Positions 7,741 to 16,434 of a stretch of 64,000 nt of DNA are shown piece after piece (the stretch's first letter is position 1; each line of letters begins with the position of its first letter). Under the pieces are notes generated by a model. The model was not told the DNA's origin. It made no database searches and worked only from the letters and a program-made list of their open reading frames with translations. The DNA is from Rubrivivax sp. Its GTDB lineage: Bacteria > Pseudomonadota > Gammaproteobacteria > Burkholderiales > Burkholderiaceae_C. A program made the position numbers and the translations under genes. The stretch is taken from NCBI GenBank assembly GCA_027485165.1, contig JAIXRN010000075.1, positions 186,001 through 250,000 of the forward strand. The letters are read 5' to 3'.

Positions 7741-9294
7741 TCAGCGCCCCAGGTCCTGCAGCAGGCGCTGGAAGTCGGCCGACCGGGCCAGCGCCCGGCC
7801 GCCATGCGCCCGCAGCAGGGCCACGTCATCGGCCGGCAGCTGCAGTGTGGTGGGCACGGCCAGCAGGCGGGCCCGCAGCGCGCTGTCGGGCTCGTCGCCC
7901 AGGTTCACTTCCACCAGGTAGAAGCGCGCGTCGGCCGCGAACACTTCGAAGTCGCCGCGCGCGTGCGCCGCCGCCACTTCGGCGCGCCAGTTGTCCAGCA
8001 GGCTGCGCTTGGCGGCCAGCGCCGTGCTGCTGTTGCGGTTGATGGGGATGTCGGCCAGTGCCAGCGCAGCGCGCAGCGGGCCGGGCACGTCGGGCCGGCT
8101 GTCTTCAGGCGGGCGGGCGCTGGTTTCGGCGTTGATGACGACAAAGGCCACGCGGCGCACACCGCGGTAGCCGGCCGCGCGTGTGCCAGCAATGACGCCG
8201 CCGAACTGCGCGATGTAGTCCATGGGCCCGCGCGCGCCCACGTTGTCCGACAGCCCGCCGTCCAGCAGGTGCACATAAGGCCGCAGCAGGCCCTGCGGTG
8301 TGGTCTGGCGCAGGGTTTCCATCTCGGCCAGCTGCTGCACGGCGCCGCTGCCGGGGTTGGCGGCGCGGGTCATCGCGCGCGCAGCGGGTTCGCCGCAGCC
8401 AGGGCTGCCGTCAGCCGGCGCGTGGTTCCACAGCGTGATGGGCGCCAGCACCAGCGGCGCGGCGCTGGAAGCCGCGACGGCCCGGGCCAGGGCCACGCCG
8501 TCCAGGTTGCTGCACAGGAAGTCGAACTGTTCCTGCACGAATTCGAAGCGCGCGCCGGTGCTCATGTCCGACGCATACAGCGTGACGAAGGGTTTGCGCG
8601 GTTGGCGGGACAGGTCGGCGAAAGTGGCGCCCTTGAACAGGCGTGCGTCCAGGTATTCGGCCAGCAGGTCGCCGCGGCCGAAGCGCGGCGACTGGATGCG
8701 CCACAGGCTGCGCGGGCTGAGCGCCAGCGACACCAGGTCGGCCTGCAGCGGGGTGCGGAAGAAGTCGGCTTCGAACTGCGGCAGCCCGTCCGCGCCCTTC
8801 AGCGCGTAGTACGCCGCCAGCATGCTGCCGCCGGACACGCCCATCAGCGCGTCCATCTCGTCGATCAGGCGGCGCGGGCGGCCTTCCCACTGGATGGGCG
8901 TGTCGCGCAGCGCCTCCATCACGCCCAGGCCCAGGGCGGCAGCGCGCGCACCGCCGCCGGAGATCGACACATGCAGGAAGAAGCGGTCCTGCGGTTCGGT
9001 GGCGAAGGCCCGCGGCGCGCGGTAGCCGCTGCCGGGGTCGACCCGGGGCAGCGGCGGGTTGATGGGGTAGTGCGCGGTGGAACAAGCACTCAGCAGCACC
9101 GATGCCGACACGGCTGTCAGCAAGGATGGCAGCCGCGGTATCAGCCGCGGTATCAGCCGAGAAATCAGCCGAGACCCCAGCCCGCTGGCATGCGCCGCAG
9201 CCCGCAGTCGCGCCGCCGCCGGGCGCTGGTGGGCCAGTGGCGGCGGGCAGCGCAGGTGGCCGGGGTGCAGTTCAGGCATCGCAAGGCAGAGCAT
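7741..9294 (-). CDS. Patatin-like phospholipase, lipoprotein
   Basis: A patatin/RssA-type acyl hydrolase with a Ser-Asp dyad. The oxyanion motif is HVSISGGGARAAALGLGV, the nucleophile elbow is GVSGGS, and the catalytic Asp is in HLLDGGLSDNVG. A lipobox (VLLSACST) preceded by a hydrophobic run and Arg-containing repeats indicates a membrane-anchored lipoprotein. The start is uncertain: the ATG used here leaves a very long leader before the lipobox, and other in-frame ATGs exist at 9279 and 9360. A 12-bp repeat array just before the signal sequence encodes an xxRL repeat. Substrate is unknown; lipid acyl-ester hydrolysis is the family activity. Confidence 0.85.
   Translation of the reverse strand: MLCLAMPELHPGHLRCPPPLAHQRPAAARLRAAAHASGLGSRLISRLIPRLIPRLPSLLTAVSASVLLSACSTAHYPINPPLPRVDPGSGYRAPRAFATEPQDRFFLHVSISGGGARAAALGLGVMEALRDTPIQWEGRPRRLIDEMDALMGVSGGSMLAAYYALKGADGLPQFEADFFRTPLQADLVSLALSPRSLWRIQSPRFGRGDLLAEYLDARLFKGATFADLSRQPRKPFVTLYASDMSTGARFEFVQEQFDFLCSNLDGVALARAVAASSAAPLVLAPITLWNHAPADGSPGCGEPAARAMTRAANPGSGAVQQLAEMETLRQTTPQGLLRPYVHLLDGGLSDNVGARGPMDYIAQFGGVIAGTRAAGYRGVRRVAFVVINAETSARPPEDSRPDVPGPLRAALALADIPINRNSSTALAAKRSLLDNWRAEVAAAHARGDFEVFAADARFYLVEVNLGDEPDSALRARLLAVPTTLQLPADDVALLRAHGGRALARSADFQRLLQDLGR
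9134..9181. repeat. Four 12-bp tandem repeats inside the patatin leader
   Basis: CGCGGTATCAGC occurs twice, followed by two diverged copies (CGAGAAATCAGC, CGAGACCCCAGC). On the minus strand this reads as a four-residue xxRL repeat just before the lipoprotein signal. Since the unit is a multiple of three, copy changes would alter leader length without a frameshift. Confidence 0.85.
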
Positions 9295-9523
9295 GGCACG
9301 CCGTGGCGGCTGCCGTGGCCGCGGTAGCAGGCACCTTGCCTTTGGTCGAGGCCACCGCATGCGTACGGCGCCGAACAGACCGGCAGCCCCCGCGGCGCCG
9401 ACCATGCGCCAGGGTCAGGCGTCCAGCATCAGGGCCAAGGGCCATGCGCTGCAGGCCCGTAGCGCCCTGCGTTTCAGCCTTGCCGCTTTCGCAAGCTCCT
9501 CACTTCCCAACCAAGGTCCCGCC

Positions 9524-9850
9524 ATGAACAAGCTCTCCTTTCGGCGCCGCGTGCGCTCAGCTGCCCTGGCCGTCGTGCTGTGCAGCGCGGCCCTGGCACA
9601 GGCTGCCACCGGCTTCGTCGTCAACGCCGCGCAGCAGGCCAGCATCAAGGTCGGCATGAGCCGCACCGAAGTGCGTGCCCTGCTGGGGCGGCCCGCGCAC
9701 AACGTGAAGTACCGCGCCGAACCCGGCCGCACCTGGACCTACGGCGTGCTGGGGCTGGGCAGCGGCATGGAACGCACGGTCTTCGATGTCGACTTCTCCG
9801 CCGGCGGGCAGGTGCTGTCCACCAGCCAGCGCGAAGAAGCGATGGACTAA
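9524..9850 (+). CDS. Small exported BamE/SmpA-like protein
   Basis: 108 residues with a Sec signal peptide (KLSFRRRVRSAALAVVLCSA, cleavage near AQA). The mature part has the BamE/SmpA/OmlA fold pattern: IKVGMSRTEVRALLGRPAHN followed by a short beta region with RTWTYGVLG and VFDVDFSAGGQVLS. True BamE is a lipoprotein of the beta-barrel assembly complex. Here the signal lacks a lipobox Cys at the cleavage point, so this is a soluble periplasmic relative of unknown role. It converges on the cyclase gene with 16 bp between stops. Confidence 0.8.
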   Translation: MNKLSFRRRVRSAALAVVLCSAALAQAATGFVVNAAQQASIKVGMSRTEVRALLGRPAHNVKYRAEPGRTWTYGVLGLGSGMERTVFDVDFSAGGQVLSTSQREEAMD

Positions 9851-9866
9851 AGAGCTGCCAGCCCCT

Positions 9867-12800
9867 TCAGCGGTAGCCCGTGCCCTGAAGCAAGTGGCGG
9901 TGTTCGGGCAAGCGCTGCAGAAAGCCTTGCCTGAGCGCAGGGTCCTTCAGCCGCCCGGCCACGTTCATCAGCGCTTGCTGCGCCTGGGCCAGGACGTCCT
10001 GCGCCTGCGGGTGCGCCGTGGCCTGCAGTACGCCGTGCCACTGCGCCATCACCCAGCGTGGGCGCAGTGCGCCTTCGAAGCGCCCACCGGCCTGCCAATG
10101 GGCCAGCAGGGGTGCAGCATGGGCCAGCGCCGCGGCCCGGTCGCCCATGCCCAGGGCGGTGTGCGCCAGGCCAGCTGCGGCTTCAAAGCGGTCGGGGATC
10201 TGCTTGTCGGCGCCCTCTGCCCAGGCGCCGGCATAGGCCTGCAAGGCCGCCGCCGAGCGCCCCAGGGCGGCTTCGGCGTCGCCCAGGCGCAGCAAGGCCT
10301 TCACGATGTAGGCGCCGGCCTGCGTCGCCTGGGCCAGCTGCACGGCAGCCTGGGCATGGCGCAGGGCACTGACGTCGTCGCCCTGCATCAGCGCCAGCTG
10401 CGACAGGTCTGACAGCGCCGAGCTTTCGACTGTGCGTTCGCCCACGGCGCGCAGGCGCAGCAGGCTTTCGTCCAGCCAGCGCTGGGCCTGCGGCAGGTCG
10501 CCGAATTCAAGCCAGCATTCGCCAATGTTGCAGTGGATGACGGCCTGGGCCACCCGGTCGCCCTTCGCCTTGCAGATCGCGAGGTCGGCTTCGTTGTACT
10601 TCAGCGCGGCCTCCAGTTCGCCCTGATTGGAAGCGATTGAGTACAGCGCGTTGTAGAACTGGGCTTCCAGTTCGGGCCAGCCACCCGCGATGACGTCGGC
10701 CAGCCCGGCTTCGGCCAGCTGCCGGGCCTGGTCGATCTGGCCCTGGTCTTCCAGCGCCGAAGCCAGCATGCGCAGGGCGCGCGCGCGGTGCTGGCGGTTG
10801 CCGGTTTTGTCGGCCAGGGCGATGGCGCGGCGCGCTGCGGCTTCCTGCAGGGGCGCATCGCTCAGGCGCATGCCGAGGAAGGCTTCGCGCAGGGCGACGA
10901 TGCTGCGGCGTGTGTCGTCGTCGGCCTCCTCGGCCTGGGCCTGCATGCTGGCCAGGCTGGCGCGTTGTTCATCACGCCGACCCAGCGCGCCCCAGGCCTG
11001 TTCGCCGGTTTCGTGCAGGCGCCAGAGGATGTCGTCTGGCAGCGCTGCGCGTTCGGCAGGCTGAGAGCGACCCAGCAGTTCCAGCGCGCGCTGCACATGC
11101 AGCAGCGCGGTCTGCGGCACGTGGCGTTCGCGGGCGTGGGCAGCAGCGCGGGCATGGAATTCCACCGCGTTGGCCGTGTCGCCGGCCTTGTCGTAATGGT
11201 CGGCCGTCAGGCCCAACGTGTCGCCGGCCTGCGCGCCCGGCGCATGGCCGGCGCGTTCACGCAGCCAGGCCGCCAGCCGCGCATGCAGAGCCCGGCGCTG
11301 ACGCGCCAGCAGGCTGTCGTAGGTGACCTGGTGCAGCAGGTGATGGCGGAAGGCGTATTCGCGCAAGCCTTCCAGGCCACTGCCGGCATGGTGGCGCACC
11401 AGGTCGCGGCCAGCCAGCAGGGGCAGGGTGTCGGCCGCCTGCGTGTCCAGGGCGTGCAGCGCCTGGTCCCAGAACACGGCGCCGATGACGCTGGCATCCT
11501 GCAGCGTGCGCCGTTCACGCGCAGGCAGGCCGTCCAGCCGGGCCTGCAGCACGGCGGTCAGGCTGGGTGGCATGCGGGTGGCTTCCAGGCGCTCCTGGTG
11601 CAGCTGCCAGCGCCCGGCGCCGGGTTCGATGGCGCCCTGGTCGATCAGCATCTGTACCAGTTCTTCCATGTAGAACGGGTTGCCCTCGGCCCAGTCCACC
11701 AGCCGGTCGACCAGGCTTTGCGGCACAGCATCCAGGCGCTGCAGCAGTTCGCGTGCGAACACCCGGGCATGGCTCACGCCCAGCGCCGGCAGTTCGATGC
11801 GCTGCGTCTGGCCGCCCGCGTGCCGCGGCCAGCTGGCACGGCGTTCGAAGAGGCTGGGGCGCGCCATCGCCAGCACCAGCAGCGGGGTGTCGGCATTCAG
11901 TTCGCCCAGCAGGTCCAGGAAGTCCAGGCTGGCGTCGTCGGCCCAGTGCAAGTCTTCCAGGGCCAGCAGCACCAGCCGCTGGCCTGGCCCGGGCGGCCCG
12001 GCCAGCCGGCGCAGGGTCTGCGCCAGCGCATGGAAGGCGCGGTTGCGCAGCTGCCGCGCGTCGCCGCCCAGGGCCTTCACATGCGGGCTGTCGTCGGGCG
12101 CCAGGCCCACCAGGTGGGCCAGCAGGTGGGCGTGGCTGGTGGCCAGTTCGGCCCCGTCGTCGGGCGCGAACAGCGGCAGCAAGGCCTGTTCGACCAGCGC
12201 CCGGGCGCTGGCGGGGCTGTCGTGCTCGCCGATGCCCAATCGCCAGCTGAGCAGGTCGCGCAGCAGGCTGTAGGGCTGGCCCTGGGTGTGCGGGTGGGTG
12301 CGGCCGCGAAACACTTCCAGCGCCTGCGGCTGGCCCGCGGCCCAGGCCAGGAACTCGTCCAGCAGCCGGCTCTTGCCCACGCCGGCATCGCCCACGACCG
12401 TGACCGTGGCCCGCTGCGCGCCCCGCACCGCGTGGTCGAACGCGGCCTGCAAGGCCAGCAGTTCGGCGTCGCGACCGACCATGCGCGTGCGCAGGCTGTC
12501 GATGCCACGCGCGGCCACGCGGCTGACGCGCGGCTTGGCCGATCGCACCAGCACGCTGGCCTGGGGCTGGGGCAGGCCCTTGACGTCGATGGGCGGCTGC
12601 TCGTCGCCTTCGAACATGCCGCGCACCAGCTGCCAGGTGTCGTGGCTGACGCGCAGGCAGCCCGGCGGTGCGGCCTGTTCCATGCGCGCGGCGATGTTCA
12701 CCGCCAGGCCGCGGATGCTGCCCTCGGCGTCTACCCCGCCACCCAGCAGCACGCCGCCGGTGTGCACGCCCACGCGCACACCGGTGTCGGCCACCTGGTG

Positions 12801-13217
12801 CTGCTGGGCCATCTGGCGGCTGAAGGCGGCGCCTTCGGCGAGCAGGGCCAGGCCGCAGAGGACAGCGCTTTCGGCATCGCGTTCGCTCGACACCTTGGCG
12901 CCGAACACCGCCAGCAGGCTGTCGCCGGCGTACTGCAGCACCTTGCCGTGGTGAGCCTGCACCACCGCCGTCCAGCGCGCCAGCGCGGTGTCGATCGCGG
13001 CGTGCAGGGATTCCGGGTCCAGGTCCTGGCTCAGGCGGGTCGAACCCACGATGTCCAGGAACAGGACGCTGACCTGGCGCAGCGTCTGGGCCAGGGGGGC
13101 GTCGCCACGGCTCAGCAGTGTGGACACGGCCAGATCGACGACATCGTCGCCCAGCACGGCGCGCTGGGCGTGCAGTGCGGCGATGGCCGCTTGCAGGTTG
13201 GGGGGTGCCAGAGCCAT
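9867..13217 (-). CDS. Class III adenylate/guanylate cyclase with AAA ATPase and TPR domains
   Basis: A 1116-residue cytoplasmic regulator. Residues about 45-215 form a class III cyclase domain: first metal Asp in SVLFLDIVGST (D55), second in YAGDSLLAVFG, and the transition-state Asn/Arg in GLAVNIAARMEQ. The usual substrate-specifying Lys position appears to be Gln (VLQYAGD), so nucleotide choice is unclear. A P-loop ATPase of the STAND/LuxR-MalT type follows at about residue 280 (VVGDAGVGKS) with Walker B-like VLLALEDLHWADDASLDFL. The C-terminal 450 residues are TPR-like helical repeats (ALADKTGNRQHRARALRML). It is transcribed divergently from the SulP/cNMP transporter, 111 bp start to start. 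The ATG at 13217 leaves a short N-terminal helix before the cyclase domain. Confidence 0.9.
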   Translation of the reverse strand: MALAPPNLQAAIAALHAQRAVLGDDVVDLAVSTLLSRGDAPLAQTLRQVSVLFLDIVGSTRLSQDLDPESLHAAIDTALARWTAVVQAHHGKVLQYAGDSLLAVFGAKVSSERDAESAVLCGLALLAEGAAFSRQMAQQHQVADTGVRVGVHTGGVLLGGGVDAEGSIRGLAVNIAARMEQAAPPGCLRVSHDTWQLVRGMFEGDEQPPIDVKGLPQPQASVLVRSAKPRVSRVAARGIDSLRTRMVGRDAELLALQAAFDHAVRGAQRATVTVVGDAGVGKSRLLDEFLAWAAGQPQALEVFRGRTHPHTQGQPYSLLRDLLSWRLGIGEHDSPASARALVEQALLPLFAPDDGAELATSHAHLLAHLVGLAPDDSPHVKALGGDARQLRNRAFHALAQTLRRLAGPPGPGQRLVLLALEDLHWADDASLDFLDLLGELNADTPLLVLAMARPSLFERRASWPRHAGGQTQRIELPALGVSHARVFARELLQRLDAVPQSLVDRLVDWAEGNPFYMEELVQMLIDQGAIEPGAGRWQLHQERLEATRMPPSLTAVLQARLDGLPARERRTLQDASVIGAVFWDQALHALDTQAADTLPLLAGRDLVRHHAGSGLEGLREYAFRHHLLHQVTYDSLLARQRRALHARLAAWLRERAGHAPGAQAGDTLGLTADHYDKAGDTANAVEFHARAAAHARERHVPQTALLHVQRALELLGRSQPAERAALPDDILWRLHETGEQAWGALGRRDEQRASLASMQAQAEEADDDTRRSIVALREAFLGMRLSDAPLQEAAARRAIALADKTGNRQHRARALRMLASALEDQGQIDQARQLAEAGLADVIAGGWPELEAQFYNALYSIASNQGELEAALKYNEADLAICKAKGDRVAQAVIHCNIGECWLEFGDLPQAQRWLDESLLRLRAVGERTVESSALSDLSQLALMQGDDVSALRHAQAAVQLAQATQAGAYIVKALLRLGDAEAALGRSAAALQAYAGAWAEGADKQIPDRFEAAAGLAHTALGMGDRAAALAHAAPLLAHWQAGGRFEGALRPRWVMAQWHGVLQATAHPQAQDVLAQAQQALMNVAGRLKDPALRQGFLQRLPEHRHLLQGTGYR

Positions 13218-13328
13218 GGCCGCAGGATAAGCGGCAGCCGCACGCATCAGCCACAGCGGCCAGCGGCCCATGGCCAGCGGCCAGCTAGCATCCTGGGCTT
13301 TGCTCCAGCGCCTGACTGCACCCGCTTC

Positions 13329-15578
13329 ATGTCCACCAGCCCTGCCCGCGGCGCTGCGTCAACCCCGTCCAACGCCTGGCACGAAGTCCAGTCCGGCCTG
13401 GCCGGCACCCTGATCAGCCTGGGCCCCGCGCTGACCATGGGCCTGCTGGCCTTTGCAGCCCTGGGCCCGCGGGGCGCGGCGCTGGGCATCCCGGCGGCGC
13501 TGGTGGCCAGCGCCGTGGGCGGCATCGTGTTCGCGCTGCTGGCGCGCGGGCCCATGGCCGCAGGCGGGCCGTCGACCGCGCCTGTGCTGGTGGTCAGCGC
13601 CTTGGTGGTCAAGGTGGCGGCCGACCCGTCCTTCGATGCCAGCAACCCCGCCGCCCACGCGCTGCTGCTGGCCCTGGTGGCCACGGCCGTGGTGGTGATG
13701 GGGGCGCTGCAGGTGGTGCTGGCGCTGTCGGGGCTGGTGCGCTTTGCGAAGTTCGTGCCGCAGCCGGTGCTGGCCGGCTTCATGAACGGGGTCGCCTTGC
13801 TGGCCCTGCTGGCGCTACTGCCGCTGCTGCTGGGCGCTTCGGTCAGCCAGGTGCAGGCTGGCGGCTGGCGCGGCTGGCTGCAGGGGCAGACCGGGGTGCA
13901 GCCCGCTACCCTGGCGGTGGGCCTGTTCACGGTGCTGCTGATCCTGGGCCTGCCGCGCCTGAACCCGCGCCTGCCGGCCACGCTGATCGGGCTGCTGGCC
14001 GGCACGGCCGCCTACACCGGGCTGCAGGCACTGGCGCCGCACGTGGCGCTGGGACCGGTGGTGGGCGCGCTGCCGGCTGCCTGGCCGCGCCTGGACGTAC
14101 TGGCGCCCTGGTTCAGTAGCGCGCCGGCTGCGCTGCTGCAACAGCATGGCGGCGCGGCGCTGACGGCGGGCCTGGTGATGGGCCTGATCGGTACGCTGGA
14201 ACTGCTGCTCAGCAACCTGGCCCTGGACCAGGCCTGCCACACCCGCACCGACCCACGGCGCGAAGCGCTGGCCCTGGGTGCGGCCAACATCGCATCTGGC
14301 CTGGCCGGCGGGCTGCCGCTGCTGCTGCTGCGCCCGCGCGCGCTGCACATGCTTCGGGAAGGCGGCCGCACACGCCTGGCCCTGCTGGTGTGTTGCGTGC
14401 TGTTCGGGCTGCTGGGCCTGTTCGCCATGCCGCTGCTGGCCCTGCTGCCCCAGGCCGTGCTGGGCGGGGTGATGGTGACGATTGCATGGCTGATGGCCGA
14501 CCGCTGGTCGCTGGGGCTGCTGCGGCAGTGGTGGCGCGGCCCGCGCACGGCCGGCACCGCGCCGGCACTGGCGGTGGCCGGCCTGGTCTGCGCCACCACG
14601 GTGGTGCTGGGCTTTCCTGCCGCGGTGGCAGCCGGGGCGCTGCTGTCGGTGCTGCTGTTCATCCGCAGCATGGACCGTTCGCTGGTGCGCAGCCGCTGCA
14701 CCGCACAGGCCCTGCCGTCGCGCCGCATCTATGCGGCGACCGACGAAGCCCGGCTGCAGACCCTGCGCCAGCGCATCACCGTGCTGGAACTGGAAGGCGC
14801 GCTGTTCTTCGGCAGTGCCGACCGCATTGCCGAGATCGCCGACACGCTGGACGCCGACTGCCTGACCCTGGTGCTGGACTTCCGCCGCGTGAGCGTGGTC
14901 GACCCTTCGGGCGCGGTGGTGCTGCAGCAGGTGAGCCGGCGGCTGCAGGACCGCGGTACCCGGCTGCTGCTGGCCGGCGCCAGCCCCGACAGCCGCCATG
15001 GCCGGCTGCTGGAGCCCTACACCGACCCCGGCTTCGTGGCCCGGCATGGCGTGGCCGACCTGGACCAGGCCGTGGAAACCGCGGAACTGGCCCTGCTGGC
15101 GCAGGCCGGCAGCGCGCCGCTGAGCGAAACCGTGCCACTGGCACAAGCCGGCTTGATGGACGGCCTGGACGCCGCACAGCGCGCGCGTCTCTCGGCCTGC
15201 ATGCACGGCCAGCGCCTGGCCCCGGGCGAAGTGCTGTTCCGCCTGGGTGACCCGGGCGACCGGCTGTACGTCATCACCAGCGGGGCCATCAGCGTCTACG
15301 GCGCCACCGCCGCTGCGGGCGGCAGCCGGCCGCAGCGTTTCGTCAGCCTGTCGCCGGGCATGATGCTGGGAGAAACGGCCATGATCGACGGCGGCACGCG
15401 CAGCGGTGAAGCCGTGGCCGTGGGCGAGACCGTGGTCCACGCGCTCGAAGGCAGCACCCTGCAGGCCCTGCGCAGCACTGACCCCCTGCTGGTGGCGCAG
15501 GTGCATCGCAACATCGCGCTGCACCTGGCGCAGCGCCTGCGCGCGGCATCGGCGGCCTGGCGGGCCAGCACCAGCTGA
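13329..15578 (+). CDS. SulP-family anion transporter with STAS and cyclic-nucleotide-binding domains
   Basis: 749 residues. The first 430 or so are hydrophobic, with SulP/SLC26-like features near the start (LAGTLISLGPALTMGLLAFA, FAKFVPQPVLAGFMNG) and about 11-12 membrane segments. A STAS domain follows at about 460-555 (ITVLELEGALFFGSADRI, LVLDFRRVSVVDPSGAVVL). The end, about 605-745, is a CAP/cNMP-binding domain (LAPGEVLFRLGDPGDRLYVI) whose phosphate cassette keeps GE and the Arg (MLGETAMIDGGTRSGEA). SulP proteins carry sulfate, bicarbonate or dicarboxylates. The domain set suggests transport gated by a cyclic nucleotide, perhaps from the divergent cyclase; that link is inference. The frame stays open far upstream, but the ATG at 13329 fits the domain start. 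Confidence 0.9.
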   Translation: MSTSPARGAASTPSNAWHEVQSGLAGTLISLGPALTMGLLAFAALGPRGAALGIPAALVASAVGGIVFALLARGPMAAGGPSTAPVLVVSALVVKVAADPSFDASNPAAHALLLALVATAVVVMGALQVVLALSGLVRFAKFVPQPVLAGFMNGVALLALLALLPLLLGASVSQVQAGGWRGWLQGQTGVQPATLAVGLFTVLLILGLPRLNPRLPATLIGLLAGTAAYTGLQALAPHVALGPVVGALPAAWPRLDVLAPWFSSAPAALLQQHGGAALTAGLVMGLIGTLELLLSNLALDQACHTRTDPRREALALGAANIASGLAGGLPLLLLRPRALHMLREGGRTRLALLVCCVLFGLLGLFAMPLLALLPQAVLGGVMVTIAWLMADRWSLGLLRQWWRGPRTAGTAPALAVAGLVCATTVVLGFPAAVAAGALLSVLLFIRSMDRSLVRSRCTAQALPSRRIYAATDEARLQTLRQRITVLELEGALFFGSADRIAEIADTLDADCLTLVLDFRRVSVVDPSGAVVLQQVSRRLQDRGTRLLLAGASPDSRHGRLLEPYTDPGFVARHGVADLDQAVETAELALLAQAGSAPLSETVPLAQAGLMDGLDAAQRARLSACMHGQRLAPGEVLFRLGDPGDRLYVITSGAISVYGATAAAGGSRPQRFVSLSPGMMLGETAMIDGGTRSGEAVAVGETVVHALEGSTLQALRSTDPLLVAQVHRNIALHLAQRLRAASAAWRASTS

Positions 15579-15660
15579 CCGCGCCCGGGGGGCGGGGCAG
15601 CCAGGCGGGGCGGCATCAAGTCCCATGCCAGGCGCACGGGTGCGCCAAAGACCGCGGCCT

Positions 15661-16131
15661 TCAGTCGCGGAACTTACGCACCAGGTCGTTGATACGTGGT
15701 CCACCGGGCTGGCCGGCACTGGAGACCTTGATGATGGACAGCGTGCGCTCGGCCCCAGCGTCCAGCGTCGCCTGGTGGATGGCTTGCAGCAGCGGCCAGA
15801 TCTTTTCCGGCGGGCCTTCCACCACCGTGCCCAGCGCGTGCACTTCATAGCGCAGGCCCGAAGCCTGGATGACGGCGATGGCAGCGTCGACATGCTTGTA
15901 GCGGTTGTCGGCCGTGCCGGCAGGCCGGGGGATGACCTGGATCTCGGCCAGCATGTGCCCGCTGGGGGCTGGGCTGCCCACGGGCGCCGGCGGCAGCGCA
16001 GGTGAGGGCGTCTGCGCCCAGGGGGCGCCGCTGACCAGCAGCGCCAGCGACAACAGGCTGGCACGACGACGGCGCGAGGATGCCAACGAAGCAGTGGCAG
16101 CCGTTGAAGAAGAAGACAAAGAAGTTGCCAT
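15661..16131 (-). CDS. Exported MTH1187/YkoF-type thiamine-binding protein
   Basis: 156 residues. The C-terminal 95 match the small MTH1187-type fold (DUF77): MLAEIQVIPRP, VDAAIAVIQASGLRYEVHAL, TVVEGPPEKIWPLLQAIHQA, ERTLSIIKV. Relatives bind thiamine or its pyrimidine moiety. Unlike typical cytoplasmic relatives, this one begins with a polar Ser-rich stretch, an RRRR cluster and a hydrophobic core (ASLLSLALLVSGAPWAQ), so it is probably exported to the periplasm. A TPP riboswitch lies about 85 bp upstream, giving independent support for a thiamine role, such as scavenging when internal TPP is low. An in-frame TTG five codons upstream is a poorer start. Confidence 0.85.
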   Translation of the reverse strand: MATSLSSSSTAATASLASSRRRRASLLSLALLVSGAPWAQTPSPALPPAPVGSPAPSGHMLAEIQVIPRPAGTADNRYKHVDAAIAVIQASGLRYEVHALGTVVEGPPEKIWPLLQAIHQATLDAGAERTLSIIKVSSAGQPGGPRINDLVRKFRD

Positions 16132-16214
16132 GTGCAGTCTTGCCAATGGCAGGGTGGTCAGCGTCCCGGGCCGGGTGGCCAGCGCGAGAAAGTGCGACCG
16201 GCAAACCCCTGGAC

Positions 16215-16305
16215 GTGCTTCCCTGCGCGAGGATTACCTCAATCAGGTTCAAAGGGACTCTCTCAGCCGGCGCGGGCCTTGCGGCCGTGCCAGCACCCCC
16301 AGCGA
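16215..16305 (-). ncRNA. TPP (THI-box) riboswitch
   Basis: Read on the minus strand, the segment has all core THI-box elements in order: CTGGGGGTGC at the 5' stem, GGCTGAGAGAG, CCCTTTGAACCTGATT, GAGGTAATCCTCGC and the closing GCAGGGAAGC. This is the thiamine pyrophosphate aptamer (RFAM TPP family by recall). It precedes the thiamine-binding-type gene on the same strand, which it should repress when TPP is bound. No clear run of U residues follows, so control of translation initiation is more likely than termination. Confidence 0.95.
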
Positions 16306-16434
16306 TTGACCGCCGCCCTGGCCCGAAGGCCTGTGAAGCGGTCCCGGGCAGTGTAGCCAGGGCCAGCGGCCAAGCCCAGCGCCATCGTCCTGCAGTGCCG
16401 AGGCCGAACCCGCCCGACCCCACCCGGGGCAGGC

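Noticed and set aside
10788-13328. Very long plus-strand open frame running into the SulP gene
   Set aside because: It lies opposite the cyclase gene, lacks domain content and reflects high GC; the SulP gene starts at 13329.
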